From Pseudomonas urmiensis (GTDB lineage: Bacteria > Pseudomonadota > Gammaproteobacteria > Pseudomonadales > Pseudomonadaceae), in the NCBI RefSeq assembly GCF_014268815.2, contig NZ_JABWRE020000001.1, positions 5,089,001-5,153,000 of the forward strand: a stretch of 64,000 nt of DNA. Direction: 5' to 3'. Position 1 is the first letter of the stretch; each line of letters opens with the position of its first letter. The notes under the pieces were generated by a model that did not search any database, was not told the origin of the DNA, and saw only the letters and a list, made by a program, of their open reading frames with translations. Positions 1-7,077 of this stretch are shown here, piece by piece. Made by a program: the position numbers and the translations under genes.

Positions 1-130
1 GGTTGTAGCCGAAACGCTCGACGTTGCGCGCCAGATCCAGCGAGTTGCGCAGCGACTGGGCGGGGCCGGCATCAGCGCGCACCGGTACCAGGTCGAGGGT
101 GGATATCTTCAGGTCACGCAGGTGCGTCAT
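1..130 (-). CDS. LLM-class (luciferase-like) flavin-dependent oxidoreductase, N-terminal fragment
   Basis: Only the first 43 codons are in the window; the gene runs off the left edge. Read on the minus strand it begins MTHLRDLKISTLDLVPVRAD and continues to ERFGYN. This matches the start of the single-domain luciferase-like monooxygenase group (MsnO8/YhbW type), where a first beta strand ending in LVPVR is followed by a helix and then the FGYxRFWVAEHH motif, which would lie just outside. Members bind FMN in a TIM barrel and oxidise unknown small substrates. The call rests on the N-terminus only. Confidence 0.7.
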   Translation of the reverse strand, partial: MTHLRDLKISTLDLVPVRADAGPAQSLRNSLDLARNVERFGYN

Positions 131-283
131 TGGAGCCTCCGCAGAAGTGGTTGGCCAAGGGCCTTTTAGACTCTGTATGGGCAGATTCGACGGATTCAAT
201 CCAAGGCCTGCGATTGTTCTGAACTTGCCGTAGGCACAGTCCTCTCAACCTTAGGCACACGAACCCATGCCCAGGAGGCAACA

Positions 284-709
284 ATGAAAAAGACAGCATC
301 GGCGGTTTGGCAAGGTGGTCTCAAGGATGGCAAGGGCCTGCTGTCTACCGAGAGCGGCGCCCTCAAGCAGAATCCGTATGGCTTCAATACCCGCTTCGAA
401 GGGACCCCAGGCACTAATCCGGAAGAGCTGATTGGCGCGGCCCATGCCGGCTGCTTTTCGATGGCGCTGTCGATGATGCTCGGTGAGGCGGGGCTGACCC
501 CGGAGCGGATCGATACCATCGCTGAGGTGACCTTGGACAAGCAGCCCGACGGCTTCGCCATCTCGGCGGTGCACCTGATTCTCAAGGCGAAGGTGCCCGG
601 CGCCAACGACGCGCAATTCCAGGAAATTGCCAACAAGGCCAAGGCCGGTTGCCCGGTATCCAAGGTACTCAACGCGCAGATCAGCCTGGACGCCACCTTG
701 GTGCCGTAG
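284..709 (+). CDS. OsmC family peroxiredoxin-like protein
   Basis: A 141-residue protein of normal OsmC length. Both family cysteines are present: C57 in AHAGCFSMAL and C123 in KAGCPVSKV. In OsmC proteins the two cysteines reduce organic hydroperoxides inside a swapped homodimer. The N-terminal segment (KKTASAVWQGGLKDGKG) is the OsmC-type beta sheet rather than the Ohr type, so osmotic or stationary-phase induction is more likely than OhrR control; that is inference. The start is supported by an AGGAGG ribosome site just upstream. It stands alone, between a divergent LLM gene and a small exported protein. Confidence 0.9.
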   Translation: MKKTASAVWQGGLKDGKGLLSTESGALKQNPYGFNTRFEGTPGTNPEELIGAAHAGCFSMALSMMLGEAGLTPERIDTIAEVTLDKQPDGFAISAVHLILKAKVPGANDAQFQEIANKAKAGCPVSKVLNAQISLDATLVP

Positions 710-782
710 GCGGCGCAACGGCGGACGTTTGCTGTAGTCTAAAGGGCGTTGGCAGTTTGCCTGCCCTTTCAGGAGCCGTTCC

Positions 783-1016
783 ATGATCCGCGTTGCAATC
801 GCCGTGCTGGCTTCCCTGCTCGCAACGTCCGCGTTGGCGGCGGTCAAGCCGTGTGAGGAACTCAAGGCTGAGATCGAAGCGAAGATTCAAGCGCGAGGGG
901 TAGCCTCATACACGCTGGAGATCGTCCCTAATAGCGAGGTCAAGGATCAGAACATGGTCGTTGGCAGCTGTGATGCTGGAACCAAGAAGATCATTTACCA
1001 GAAGAATGATCAGTAG
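783..1016 (+). CDS. DUF1161 family small exported protein
   Basis: A 77-residue protein. Residues 1-20 are a Sec signal peptide ending in SALA-A, so the mature part is periplasmic and about 57 residues long. It begins KPCEELKAEIEAKI and has two cysteines, one in KPCEEL and one in VGSCDAG, likely forming a disulfide. This pattern is the DUF1161 family, common in pseudomonads and without a known function. A ribosome site (CAGGAG) lies upstream of the ATG. A perfect hairpin follows the stop codon. Confidence 0.8.
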   Translation: MIRVAIAVLASLLATSALAAVKPCEELKAEIEAKIQARGVASYTLEIVPNSEVKDQNMVVGSCDAGTKKIIYQKNDQ

Positions 1017-1023
1017 TGTCTGA

Positions 1024-1050
1024 GCCAAGGGCCGCTTGGCGGCCCTTGGC
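1024..1050. terminator. Perfect hairpin between convergent genes
   Basis: A 12-bp perfect stem with a 3-base loop (GCCAAGGGCCGC, TTG, GCGGCCCTTGGC) lies eight bases after the DUF1161 stop and before the end of the opposing lipoprotein gene. There is no T-tract on either strand, so it may be a weak bidirectional terminator or an mRNA-protecting 3' hairpin. Confidence 0.5.
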
Positions 1051-1088
1051 GAGTAGGCTTGTCGCTCCAGCGGGCTGCCTGAACAGCG

Positions 1089-1502
1089 CTAGGGAATGCA
1101 GAAGATGTCGCTAGGCTCATCGACCAACACCTTGCGGCTGTTGTCGTACAGGTACACCTGCGGCTGCATCGCTGGCGCCCGGGCTTCCAGGCGATAACGC
1201 TGGCCAGCCTCGAAATTATCGAAGCGCACGGTCAGGTAGCAGGTGCGTTCGGTGGGGTCGGTGGTAAACAGCCCGCTGGTCACTTCGTAGTCAAAGCGCA
1301 CGACCAACTCGTGTTTGCCAGGGGTGACCTGGAAGTAGCGCCCATCGTTGAGTCGCTTGCCATCCAGGCGATCGGCCATGATCACTCGACCTGGCGTGAT
1401 GGTGTACAGGTCGATCCAAGCTTGCTTGGGGTCGGCGGGGGGCAAGGGGCTGGCGCAAGCCCCCAGTGCACTGAGGGCGATCAGCATCATGGGCTGGCGC
1501 AT
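1089..1502 (-). CDS. Putative lipoprotein, tandem paralogue 1
   Basis: A 137-residue protein read from ATG at 1502; an in-frame start 18 codons upstream is possible but would place extra residues before the signal peptide. It begins MRQPMMLIALSALGACASPL, with a lipobox GAC-A, so it is probably lipid-anchored. The mature part shares its plan with the next gene: DPxQAWIDL, then xRYFxVxPGxHEL, then FxAGQRYRLxA, then a LYD segment. The repeated PGxHELxVR pattern resembles PEGA-like beta folds. No function is recognised. The two genes lie 56 bases apart on the same strand and probably form one transcript. Confidence 0.7.
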   Translation of the reverse strand: MRQPMMLIALSALGACASPLPPADPKQAWIDLYTITPGRVIMADRLDGKRLNDGRYFQVTPGKHELVVRFDYEVTSGLFTTDPTERTCYLTVRFDNFEAGQRYRLEARAPAMQPQVYLYDNSRKVLVDEPSDIFCIP

Positions 1503-1558
1503 GGTGAAACTCCCACTTGCACGTTCACAAGGCACAAGCATAGCGCCAATCAGCACGT

Positions 1559-1972
1559 TCAGGTGCGTTGGCAGCCTGCCGGTTCGCCCTGCCCCACCAG
1601 TTTTTGCTGCTGGTCATACAGCTTGATCCACGGGCGGAAGCCAATGCTGCCCGCTTGCAGGCGATAGCGCTGGCCAGCGTTGAACTCCTTGAAGCTGACA
1701 TTGAGCTGGCAATCGCGCCACAGCGGCTCGGCGACGGGGCCGATATTGCTCGGGGCGACAGGAAACTGGTAGCGCACGGTCAGCTCATGGTTGCCGGGGG
1801 CGACTTCGAAATAGCGGTTATCGGCCCAGTCGCGCTCATCCACCTGCACGGCGTGCAATGAGGTGTCATCGTGCGGGGCCAGGTCGATCCAGGCCTGGTT
1901 CGGGTCGGGATCTGGCAGGGTGGAGCAACCTGACAACAGCAGCAATGTGCCGATGGCTAACTGTGAACGCAT
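1559..1972 (-). CDS. Putative lipoprotein, tandem paralogue 2
   Basis: A 137-residue lipoprotein (MRSQLAIGTLLLLSGCSTLP, lipobox LSGC). It is clearly homologous to its downstream neighbour: both have DPNQAWIDL or DPKQAWIDL after the anchor, NRYFEVAPGNHELTVRY and AGQRYRLQAG, and a cysteine near the C-terminus. The pair looks like an old local duplication. On the minus strand this is the upstream gene, preceded by an AGGGGGAG-like ribosome site. Function is unknown; an envelope location is the only supported statement. Confidence 0.75.
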   Translation of the reverse strand: MRSQLAIGTLLLLSGCSTLPDPDPNQAWIDLAPHDDTSLHAVQVDERDWADNRYFEVAPGNHELTVRYQFPVAPSNIGPVAEPLWRDCQLNVSFKEFNAGQRYRLQAGSIGFRPWIKLYDQQQKLVGQGEPAGCQRT

Positions 1973-2039
1973 GGCGATACTCCCCCTTGGCGAGATAATC
2001 TTTGACTGGCACCGGCCTTGAGCGAGATAGACAGCTGCA

Positions 2040-3161
2040 ATGTTTCGAATTTTTCTTTTCCAGCGCTCAGGCCCTGGGGCACTCGACCGCGTTTTAACCG
2101 CTTTTGTTCCCGTACTTGCCGCGCTTCTGCTCAGCGGTTGCAGCAGTGTCAGCTATTACAGCCAGCTGGCCGAGGGCCAATGGCAGTTGTTGCGCGCCCG
2201 TCAACCGGTGGAGCGCTTGCTTGCGGATCCGGCGACTGAGCCGACGCTGCGCCAGCGCCTGTTGCACGCCGAGCAGGCGCGGGTATTTGCCAGTGAACAG
2301 TTGAAACTGCCCGATAACCGCAGTTACCGGGTCTACGCCGATCTGGGTCGGCCCTACGTGGTGTGGAACGTGTTCGCCGCGCCGGAGCTATCGCTGCAAC
2401 CGGTCACTCATTGCTTCCCCATCGCCGGTTGCGTGGCTTATCGCGGCTACTACCGCCAAGGTGCCGCACGCGGCGCGGCGGCGCTGATGCGCCAGCAAGG
2501 CATGGATGTCTACGTGGGCGGGGTGGAGGCCTACTCGACGTTGGGCTGGTTCGACGACCCGTTGCTGTCGTCGATGGTCGGCTGGGGTGATGAGCGCCTG
2601 GCCTCGCTGATCTTCCATGAACTGGCACACCAGCGCTTCTATGTGCAGGACGACACTGAATTCAACGAGTCATTCGCCACCTTTGTCGAGCAGCAGGGAA
2701 CGCGGCAATGGCGCGCCAGCCGTGGGCTTCCAGCGGTTGCAGAGGGCGCTGGGCGCCAGCGGGAGCAGTTCATCGGGCTGGTGCTCGCCAGCCGTGAGCG
2801 CTTGCAGGAGATTTATGCCGGGCCGTTGAACGATGCAGGCAAACGGGCGGCGAAGCAGGCTGAATTCGAGCGCCTGCGCCGCGAGTATCGGCAGTTGCGC
2901 GATGGCGCTTGGGCAGGGGATGGGCGTTATGACGCGTGGATGTATGCGCCGATGAACAATGCCAAGTTGCTGCCGTTTGGGCTGTATGACCAGTGGGTGC
3001 CAGCGTTTGCGGCGTTGTTTGCCGAGGTGGGTGGGGATTGGGCGCGGTTTTATCAGCGTGTTGAGCAGTTGGGGCGGATGCCGGTGGATCAGCGCAAGGC
3101 AGCGCTGGCGGCGCTCATCGCGGGGCAAGCCCGCTCCCACGCCATAGCTCCCATGCCATAG
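2040..3161 (+). CDS. Predicted lipoprotein aminopeptidase (COG4324/PF10023 type)
   Basis: A 373-residue protein with a hydrophobic segment and a lipobox (ALLLSGCSS) after a charged N-terminus of about 20 residues. The zinc-protease motif HELAHQ sits near residue 194, followed by a glutamate-rich FNESFATFVEQQG that fits a second metal-site motif. This is the Pseudomonas predicted aminopeptidase family, anchored to the envelope; substrates are unknown. The last residues (AALIAGQARSHAIAPMP) are encoded by a REP element, so the C-terminus has been extended or rewritten by the repeat. An alternative start nearer the signal peptide is possible. Confidence 0.8.
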   Translation: MFRIFLFQRSGPGALDRVLTAFVPVLAALLLSGCSSVSYYSQLAEGQWQLLRARQPVERLLADPATEPTLRQRLLHAEQARVFASEQLKLPDNRSYRVYADLGRPYVVWNVFAAPELSLQPVTHCFPIAGCVAYRGYYRQGAARGAAALMRQQGMDVYVGGVEAYSTLGWFDDPLLSSMVGWGDERLASLIFHELAHQRFYVQDDTEFNESFATFVEQQGTRQWRASRGLPAVAEGAGRQREQFIGLVLASRERLQEIYAGPLNDAGKRAAKQAEFERLRREYRQLRDGAWAGDGRYDAWMYAPMNNAKLLPFGLYDQWVPAFAALFAEVGGDWARFYQRVEQLGRMPVDQRKAALAALIAGQARSHAIAPMP

Positions 3162-3203
3162 ATGCGTTCGAAGGCCTGCGTGGGAGCGGGCTTGCCCCGC
3201 GAT
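3117..3203. repeat. REP pair (inverted), locus 1
   Basis: Two copies of the putida-type REP core (GCGGGGCAAGCCCGCTCCCA) face each other across about 36 bases. The left copy is inside the 3' end of the aminopeptidase frame, and the right copy ends 13 bases before the convergent phosphatase gene. Confidence 0.9.
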
Positions 3204-3216
3204 GAGGGCGGACGGT

Positions 3217-3867
3217 TCAGCCGTTGATGAAGGCCTGATGCAACTCAGCCAGCGTCTCAAAGTGGAACGCCGGCTGCTCAGCCACCAACTCTTCGCGACT
3301 ACCAAACCCATACCCTACCGCCACCGCCTGCACGCCATTGCTGCGGGCGCCGATCAGGTCGTGCTTGCGATCGCCGATCATCAGTGTCTGCGCCGGGTCC
3401 AGACCTTCCTGCTCCAGCAGGTGGCCAATCAATTCGACCTTGTTGGTGCGGGTGCCATCCAGCTCGCTGCCGTAGATCACCTTGAAGTGATGGGCGAAGT
3501 CGAAATGCCGGGCGATCTCGCGGGCAAATTCCCATGGCTTGGAGGTCGCGACATACAAGGTCCGGCCCTGGCCGTTGAGCGTTTGGAGCAAATCCGGCAC
3601 GCCGTCGAACACCAGGTTTTCGTACAGGCCGGTGACCTTGAAGCGTTCCCGGTAGAAATTCACCGCCTCCCAGGCCTTGGCTTCATCGAAGCAATAGAAC
3701 TGCATGAACGCCTGCAACAGCGGCGGGCCGATGAAGTGTTCCAGGCGGGTCAGGTCGGGTTCGTCGATGCCCAGCTTGGCTAGCGCGTACTGGATCGAGC
3801 GGGTGATGCCCAGGCGTGGGTCGGTCAGGGTGCCGTCGAGGTCGAAGAGGATGTTCTGCTGGTGCAT
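3217..3867 (-). CDS. HAD family hydrolase (phosphoglycolate phosphatase-like)
   Basis: A 216-residue HAD phosphatase. Motif I is DLDGTLTD near the N-terminus, motif II lies in VATSKP, and motifs III/IV are GDRKHDLIGA. A helical cap domain lies between about residues 15 and 85. The family hydrolyses small phosphomonoesters (Gph/PpaX/YjjG group); the substrate cannot be read from the sequence. The start at MHQQNILFDLDGTL is chosen because the longer frame would translate through a REP pair. Its neighbour on the same strand is the gamma-carbonic anhydrase homologue, separated by that REP. Confidence 0.85.
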   Translation of the reverse strand: MHQQNILFDLDGTLTDPRLGITRSIQYALAKLGIDEPDLTRLEHFIGPPLLQAFMQFYCFDEAKAWEAVNFYRERFKVTGLYENLVFDGVPDLLQTLNGQGRTLYVATSKPWEFAREIARHFDFAHHFKVIYGSELDGTRTNKVELIGHLLEQEGLDPAQTLMIGDRKHDLIGARSNGVQAVAVGYGFGSREELVAEQPAFHFETLAELHQAFING

Positions 3868-3905
3868 GCGGTGCGGTCCACTGGGGTTGTTCTTGAGGGC
3901 CTCAG

Positions 3906-3979
3906 CGCGGGGCAAGCCCGCTCCCACGATAGCCCATAAGGCTGCGGAGCTCTCGTGGGAGCGGGCTTGCCCCGCGATA
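3906..3979. repeat. REP pair (inverted), locus 2
   Basis: Two inverted REP copies between two co-directional minus-strand genes. The right copy ends three bases before the stop codon of the gamma-carbonic anhydrase homologue. Confidence 0.9.
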
Positions 3980-3982
3980 GCG

Positions 3983-4531
3983 TCATTCGGGTTGGTCGTA
4001 GCCTTCGGCCAGATGCTGGTCCTTGAGCTTGACGTAATTGCTGGCACTGTACGGGAAAAACGCCCGCTCTTTGTCAGTCAGCGCCCGCGCCTGCTTCACC
4101 GGGCTACCCACGTACAAGTAACCACTCTCCAGGCGCTTGCCGGGCGGCACCAGGCTGCCGGCACCGATGATCACCTCATCCTCGACCACCGCGCCATCCA
4201 TGATGGTGCTGCCCATGCCAACCAGAATCCGGCTACCCAGGGTACAGCCATGCAGCATGACCTTGTGACCGATGGTCACTTCGTCACCTATGATCAGTGG
4301 AAAGCCATCGGGGTTGAACGGCCCGGCATGGGTGATGTGCAGCACGCTGCCATCCTGCACGCTGGTGCGCGCGCCAATGCGGATGCGGTGCATGTCGCCG
4401 CGGATCACCGTCAGTGGCCAGACCGAGCTGTCTTCACCGATCTCCACATCCCCCAGCACCACCGCCGAACGGTCGACAAAAGCGCGTGGTCCAACTTTCG
4501 GAGTGTGTTGCTGGAAGTTTCGAATGGCCAT
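3983..4531 (-). CDS. Gamma-class carbonic anhydrase family protein (YrdA/PaaY-like)
   Basis: A 182-residue left-handed beta-helix protein. Hexapeptide repeats run from about residue 12 to 135 (for example VVLGDVEIG, VTIGHKVMLHGC, VIIGAGS). The histidines that bind metal in this family are visible at H68 (or H65), H89 and H94. Homologues trimerise and bind zinc or iron between subunits; some hydrate CO2 and others have unknown substrates. It diverges from prlC about 100 bases away. The reading frame stays open far upstream through the antisense of prlC, but ATG 4531 gives the standard length. Confidence 0.9.
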   Translation of the reverse strand: MAIRNFQQHTPKVGPRAFVDRSAVVLGDVEIGEDSSVWPLTVIRGDMHRIRIGARTSVQDGSVLHITHAGPFNPDGFPLIIGDEVTIGHKVMLHGCTLGSRILVGMGSTIMDGAVVEDEVIIGAGSLVPPGKRLESGYLYVGSPVKQARALTDKERAFFPYSASNYVKLKDQHLAEGYDQPE

Positions 4532-4633
4532 GATAGCGCCTCTCTTGATTGCCAATAGGCGGGCTGCCTGCTGCGGACGGCGTCGATTGTAATTAAGATG
4601 GTCCCGTGTTTCTCCTGCCAAGGTATCTAAACC

Positions 4634-6685
4634 GTGAGTGCGAACAACCCACTTCTGCAGTCCTACGATCTGCCGCCCTTCTCGGCGATCCGTGCCGAAC
4701 ATGTGCTGCCGGCGATCGAACAGATCCTGGCCGACAACCGCAAAGCCATCGCCCAGATCCTCGCCGAGCAAGGCAAAGCCCCGACCTGGGCGGGCCTGGT
4801 GCTGGCGATGGACGAACTCAACGACCGCCTCGGCGCTGCCTGGAGCCCGGTCAGCCACCTCAATGCGGTGTGCAACAGCCAAGAGCTGCGCGAGGCTTAT
4901 GAGTCGTGCCTGCCAGCGTTGAGCGCCTATTCCACCGAACTTGGCCAGAACCGCGCGCTGTTCGAAGCCTACCAGGCGTTGGCCAACAGCGCGGAAGCGG
5001 CAGGTTTCGACGTGGCGCAAAAAACCATTCTCGAACACGCCCTGCGCGACTTCCGCCTGTCGGGTATCGACCTGCCGGCAGACCAGCAGCAGCGCTATGC
5101 CCAAGTGCAGAGCAAGCTCAGCGAACTGGGTAGCCGTTTCTCCAACCAATTGCTCGATGCCACCCAGGCCTGGACCAAGCACGTTACCGATGAAACCGCC
5201 CTGGCCGGCCTGACGGATTCGGCCAAGGCACAGATGGCCGCCGCTGCCCAGGCCAAGGGCCTCGACGGCTGGCTGATTACCCTCGAATTCCCCAGCTACT
5301 ACGCGGTAATGACCTACGCCAGCGACCGCGCCCTGCGCGAAGAGCTGTACGCCGCCTACTGCACCCGCGCTTCGGATCAAGGCCCGAACGCTGGCCAGTT
5401 CGACAACGGCCCGGTGATGGGCGAGATCCTCGACCTGCGCCAAGAGCTGGCCCAACTGCTGGGTTACGCCAATTACGCCGAGTTGAGCCTGGCGACCAAG
5501 ATGGCCGAATCCAGCGACCAGGTACTGAGTTTCCTGCGTGACCTGGCCAAGCGCAGCAAGCCATTTGCCGCCCAGGACCTGGCCCAGCTCAAGGCCTACG
5601 CTGCCGAGCAGGGTTGCCCGGAGCTGGCCAGCTGGGATGCTGGCTACTTCGGCGAGAAGCTGCGTGAGCAGCGCTACAGCGTCTCGCAGGAAACCCTGCG
5701 CGCCTACTTCCCGATCGACAAGGTGCTGTCTGGCCTGTTCGCCATCGTCCAGCGCCTGTACGGCATCGAAATCGCTGAACTCAAGGGCTTCGATGCTTGG
5801 CACCCGGACGTGCGCCTGTTTGAGATCAAAGAAAACGGCCAGCATGTCGGACGCTTCTTCTTCGACCTGTATGCCCGCGCCAACAAGCGTGGCGGCGCCT
5901 GGATGGACGGCGCCCGCGACCGTCGTCGTACCGAGGCGGGCAGTCTGCAGAGCCCAGTGGCCAACCTGGTGTGCAACTTCACCCCGGCCGCCCCTGGCAA
6001 GCCTGCGCTGCTGACCCACGATGAAGTCACCACCCTGTTCCACGAGTTCGGCCACGGCCTGCACCACCTGCTGACCCGCATCGAGCACGCGGGAGTGTCG
6101 GGTATCAATGGTGTGGCCTGGGACGCGGTCGAGCTGCCGAGCCAGTTCATGGAAAACTGGTGCTGGGAGCCGCAAGGCCTGGCGCTGATTTCCGGCCATT
6201 ACGAGAGCGGCGAGCCACTGCCTCAGGACCTGTTGGACAAAATGCTGGCGGCGAAGAACTTCCAGTCCGGCATGATGATGGTGCGCCAGCTGGAGTTCTC
6301 GCTGTTCGACTTCGAGCTGCACGCCAGCCATGGCGATGGCCGCAGCGTGCTGCAAGTGCTCGAAGGCGTGCGAGACGAGGTGTCGGTCATGCGTCCGCCG
6401 GCTTACAACCGCTTCCCCAACAGCTTCGCGCACATCTTTGCCGGTGGTTACGCGGCGGGCTACTACAGCTACAAGTGGGCCGAAGTGCTGTCGGCCGATG
6501 CCTTCTCGCGCTTCGAGGAAGAAGGCGTGCTTAACGCCGAGACCGGCCGCGCCTTCCGTGAGGCAATCCTGGCCCGTGGCGGTTCGCGTGAGCCCATGGT
6601 GCTGTTCGTCGACTTCCGCGGCCGTGAGCCTTCCATCGATGCCTTGCTGCGCCATTGTGGCCTGAGCGAGGACGCGGCGGCATGA
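4634..6685 (+). CDS. prlC: Oligopeptidase A (M3 family zinc metallopeptidase)
   Basis: A 683-residue cytosolic peptidase that degrades oligopeptides such as cleaved signal peptides. The zinc site is intact: HEFGH at 470-474 with E471 as base and E500 (in VELPSQ) as third ligand. The substrate-binding tyrosines are in AGGYAAGYYSYKW near residues 611-621. The start is GTG, preceded by an AAGG ribosome site nine bases away; the protein begins SANNPLLQSYDLPPF as in other pseudomonads. Its stop overlaps the start of yheV (ATGA), so the two are translationally coupled. Confidence 0.97.
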   Translation: MSANNPLLQSYDLPPFSAIRAEHVLPAIEQILADNRKAIAQILAEQGKAPTWAGLVLAMDELNDRLGAAWSPVSHLNAVCNSQELREAYESCLPALSAYSTELGQNRALFEAYQALANSAEAAGFDVAQKTILEHALRDFRLSGIDLPADQQQRYAQVQSKLSELGSRFSNQLLDATQAWTKHVTDETALAGLTDSAKAQMAAAAQAKGLDGWLITLEFPSYYAVMTYASDRALREELYAAYCTRASDQGPNAGQFDNGPVMGEILDLRQELAQLLGYANYAELSLATKMAESSDQVLSFLRDLAKRSKPFAAQDLAQLKAYAAEQGCPELASWDAGYFGEKLREQRYSVSQETLRAYFPIDKVLSGLFAIVQRLYGIEIAELKGFDAWHPDVRLFEIKENGQHVGRFFFDLYARANKRGGAWMDGARDRRRTEAGSLQSPVANLVCNFTPAAPGKPALLTHDEVTTLFHEFGHGLHHLLTRIEHAGVSGINGVAWDAVELPSQFMENWCWEPQGLALISGHYESGEPLPQDLLDKMLAAKNFQSGMMMVRQLEFSLFDFELHASHGDGRSVLQVLEGVRDEVSVMRPPAYNRFPNSFAHIFAGGYAAGYYSYKWAEVLSADAFSRFEEEGVLNAETGRAFREAILARGGSREPMVLFVDFRGREPSIDALLRHCGLSEDAAA

Positions 6686-6963
6686 GTGAGGTGTCTGTGA
6701 TCAAGACCAAGAAGCGCTTCATCGCCGGGGCGGTCTGCCCGGCGTGCAGCGAGCCAGACCGGTTGATGATGTGGAACGAGGATGGCGTGCCGCACCGCGA
6801 GTGCGTCGCCTGTGGCTTTACCGACACCCTCAATGAGCAGGGTTTGTCGGTGCCCAAAGAACTGGGCACCCGGGTCAATCAGCAGGCGGTCAAAGCCGAG
6901 CCGGTCAAGGTGCAGACTGTGCAGTTCTTCCCCAATCCGAAGCTGAAGAAGCCTGCGGAGTAA
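6682..6963 (+). CDS. yheV: YheV family putative zinc-ribbon protein
   Basis: A 93-residue protein. Two CxxC knuckles, CPAC near residue 15 and CVAC near residue 42, form a probable zinc ribbon, followed by a flexible lysine-rich tail. YheV is a conserved partner of prlC in gamma-proteobacteria and its function is unknown. Its ATG overlaps the prlC stop codon, so it is probably made from the same mRNA. The upstream in-frame start at 6655 is inside prlC and unlikely. Confidence 0.9.
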   Translation: MSEVSVIKTKKRFIAGAVCPACSEPDRLMMWNEDGVPHRECVACGFTDTLNEQGLSVPKELGTRVNQQAVKAEPVKVQTVQFFPNPKLKKPAE

Positions 6964-7044
6964 ATTCACCCACCGCTCAGGCCTCTGCCTGGGCGGTGCG
7001 GTGTTAGCTATTTAGCACCTGTATTGCCGGTGGGTGGCCCACAT

Positions 7045-7068
7045 TCGGACCTTTCTCCAAAGGTCCGA
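7045..7068 (+). promoter_or_regulatory. Hairpin over the ribosome binding site of the second M3 peptidase
   Basis: TCGGACCTTT and AAAGGTCCGA form a perfect 10-bp stem with loop CTCC. The ribosome site GAGG (7067-7070) begins inside the right arm, and the ATG follows at 7078. Folding would hide part of the Shine-Dalgarno sequence, so it may damp or regulate translation. Confidence 0.55.
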
Positions 7069-7077
7069 GGATGCCCC

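Noticed and set aside
3983..6655. An 890-codon open frame antisense to prlC, continuous with the gamma-carbonic anhydrase homologue
   Set aside because: It is the shadow of prlC in GC-rich DNA; only its last 182 codons match a known family, and the rest is low-complexity with no start signal.
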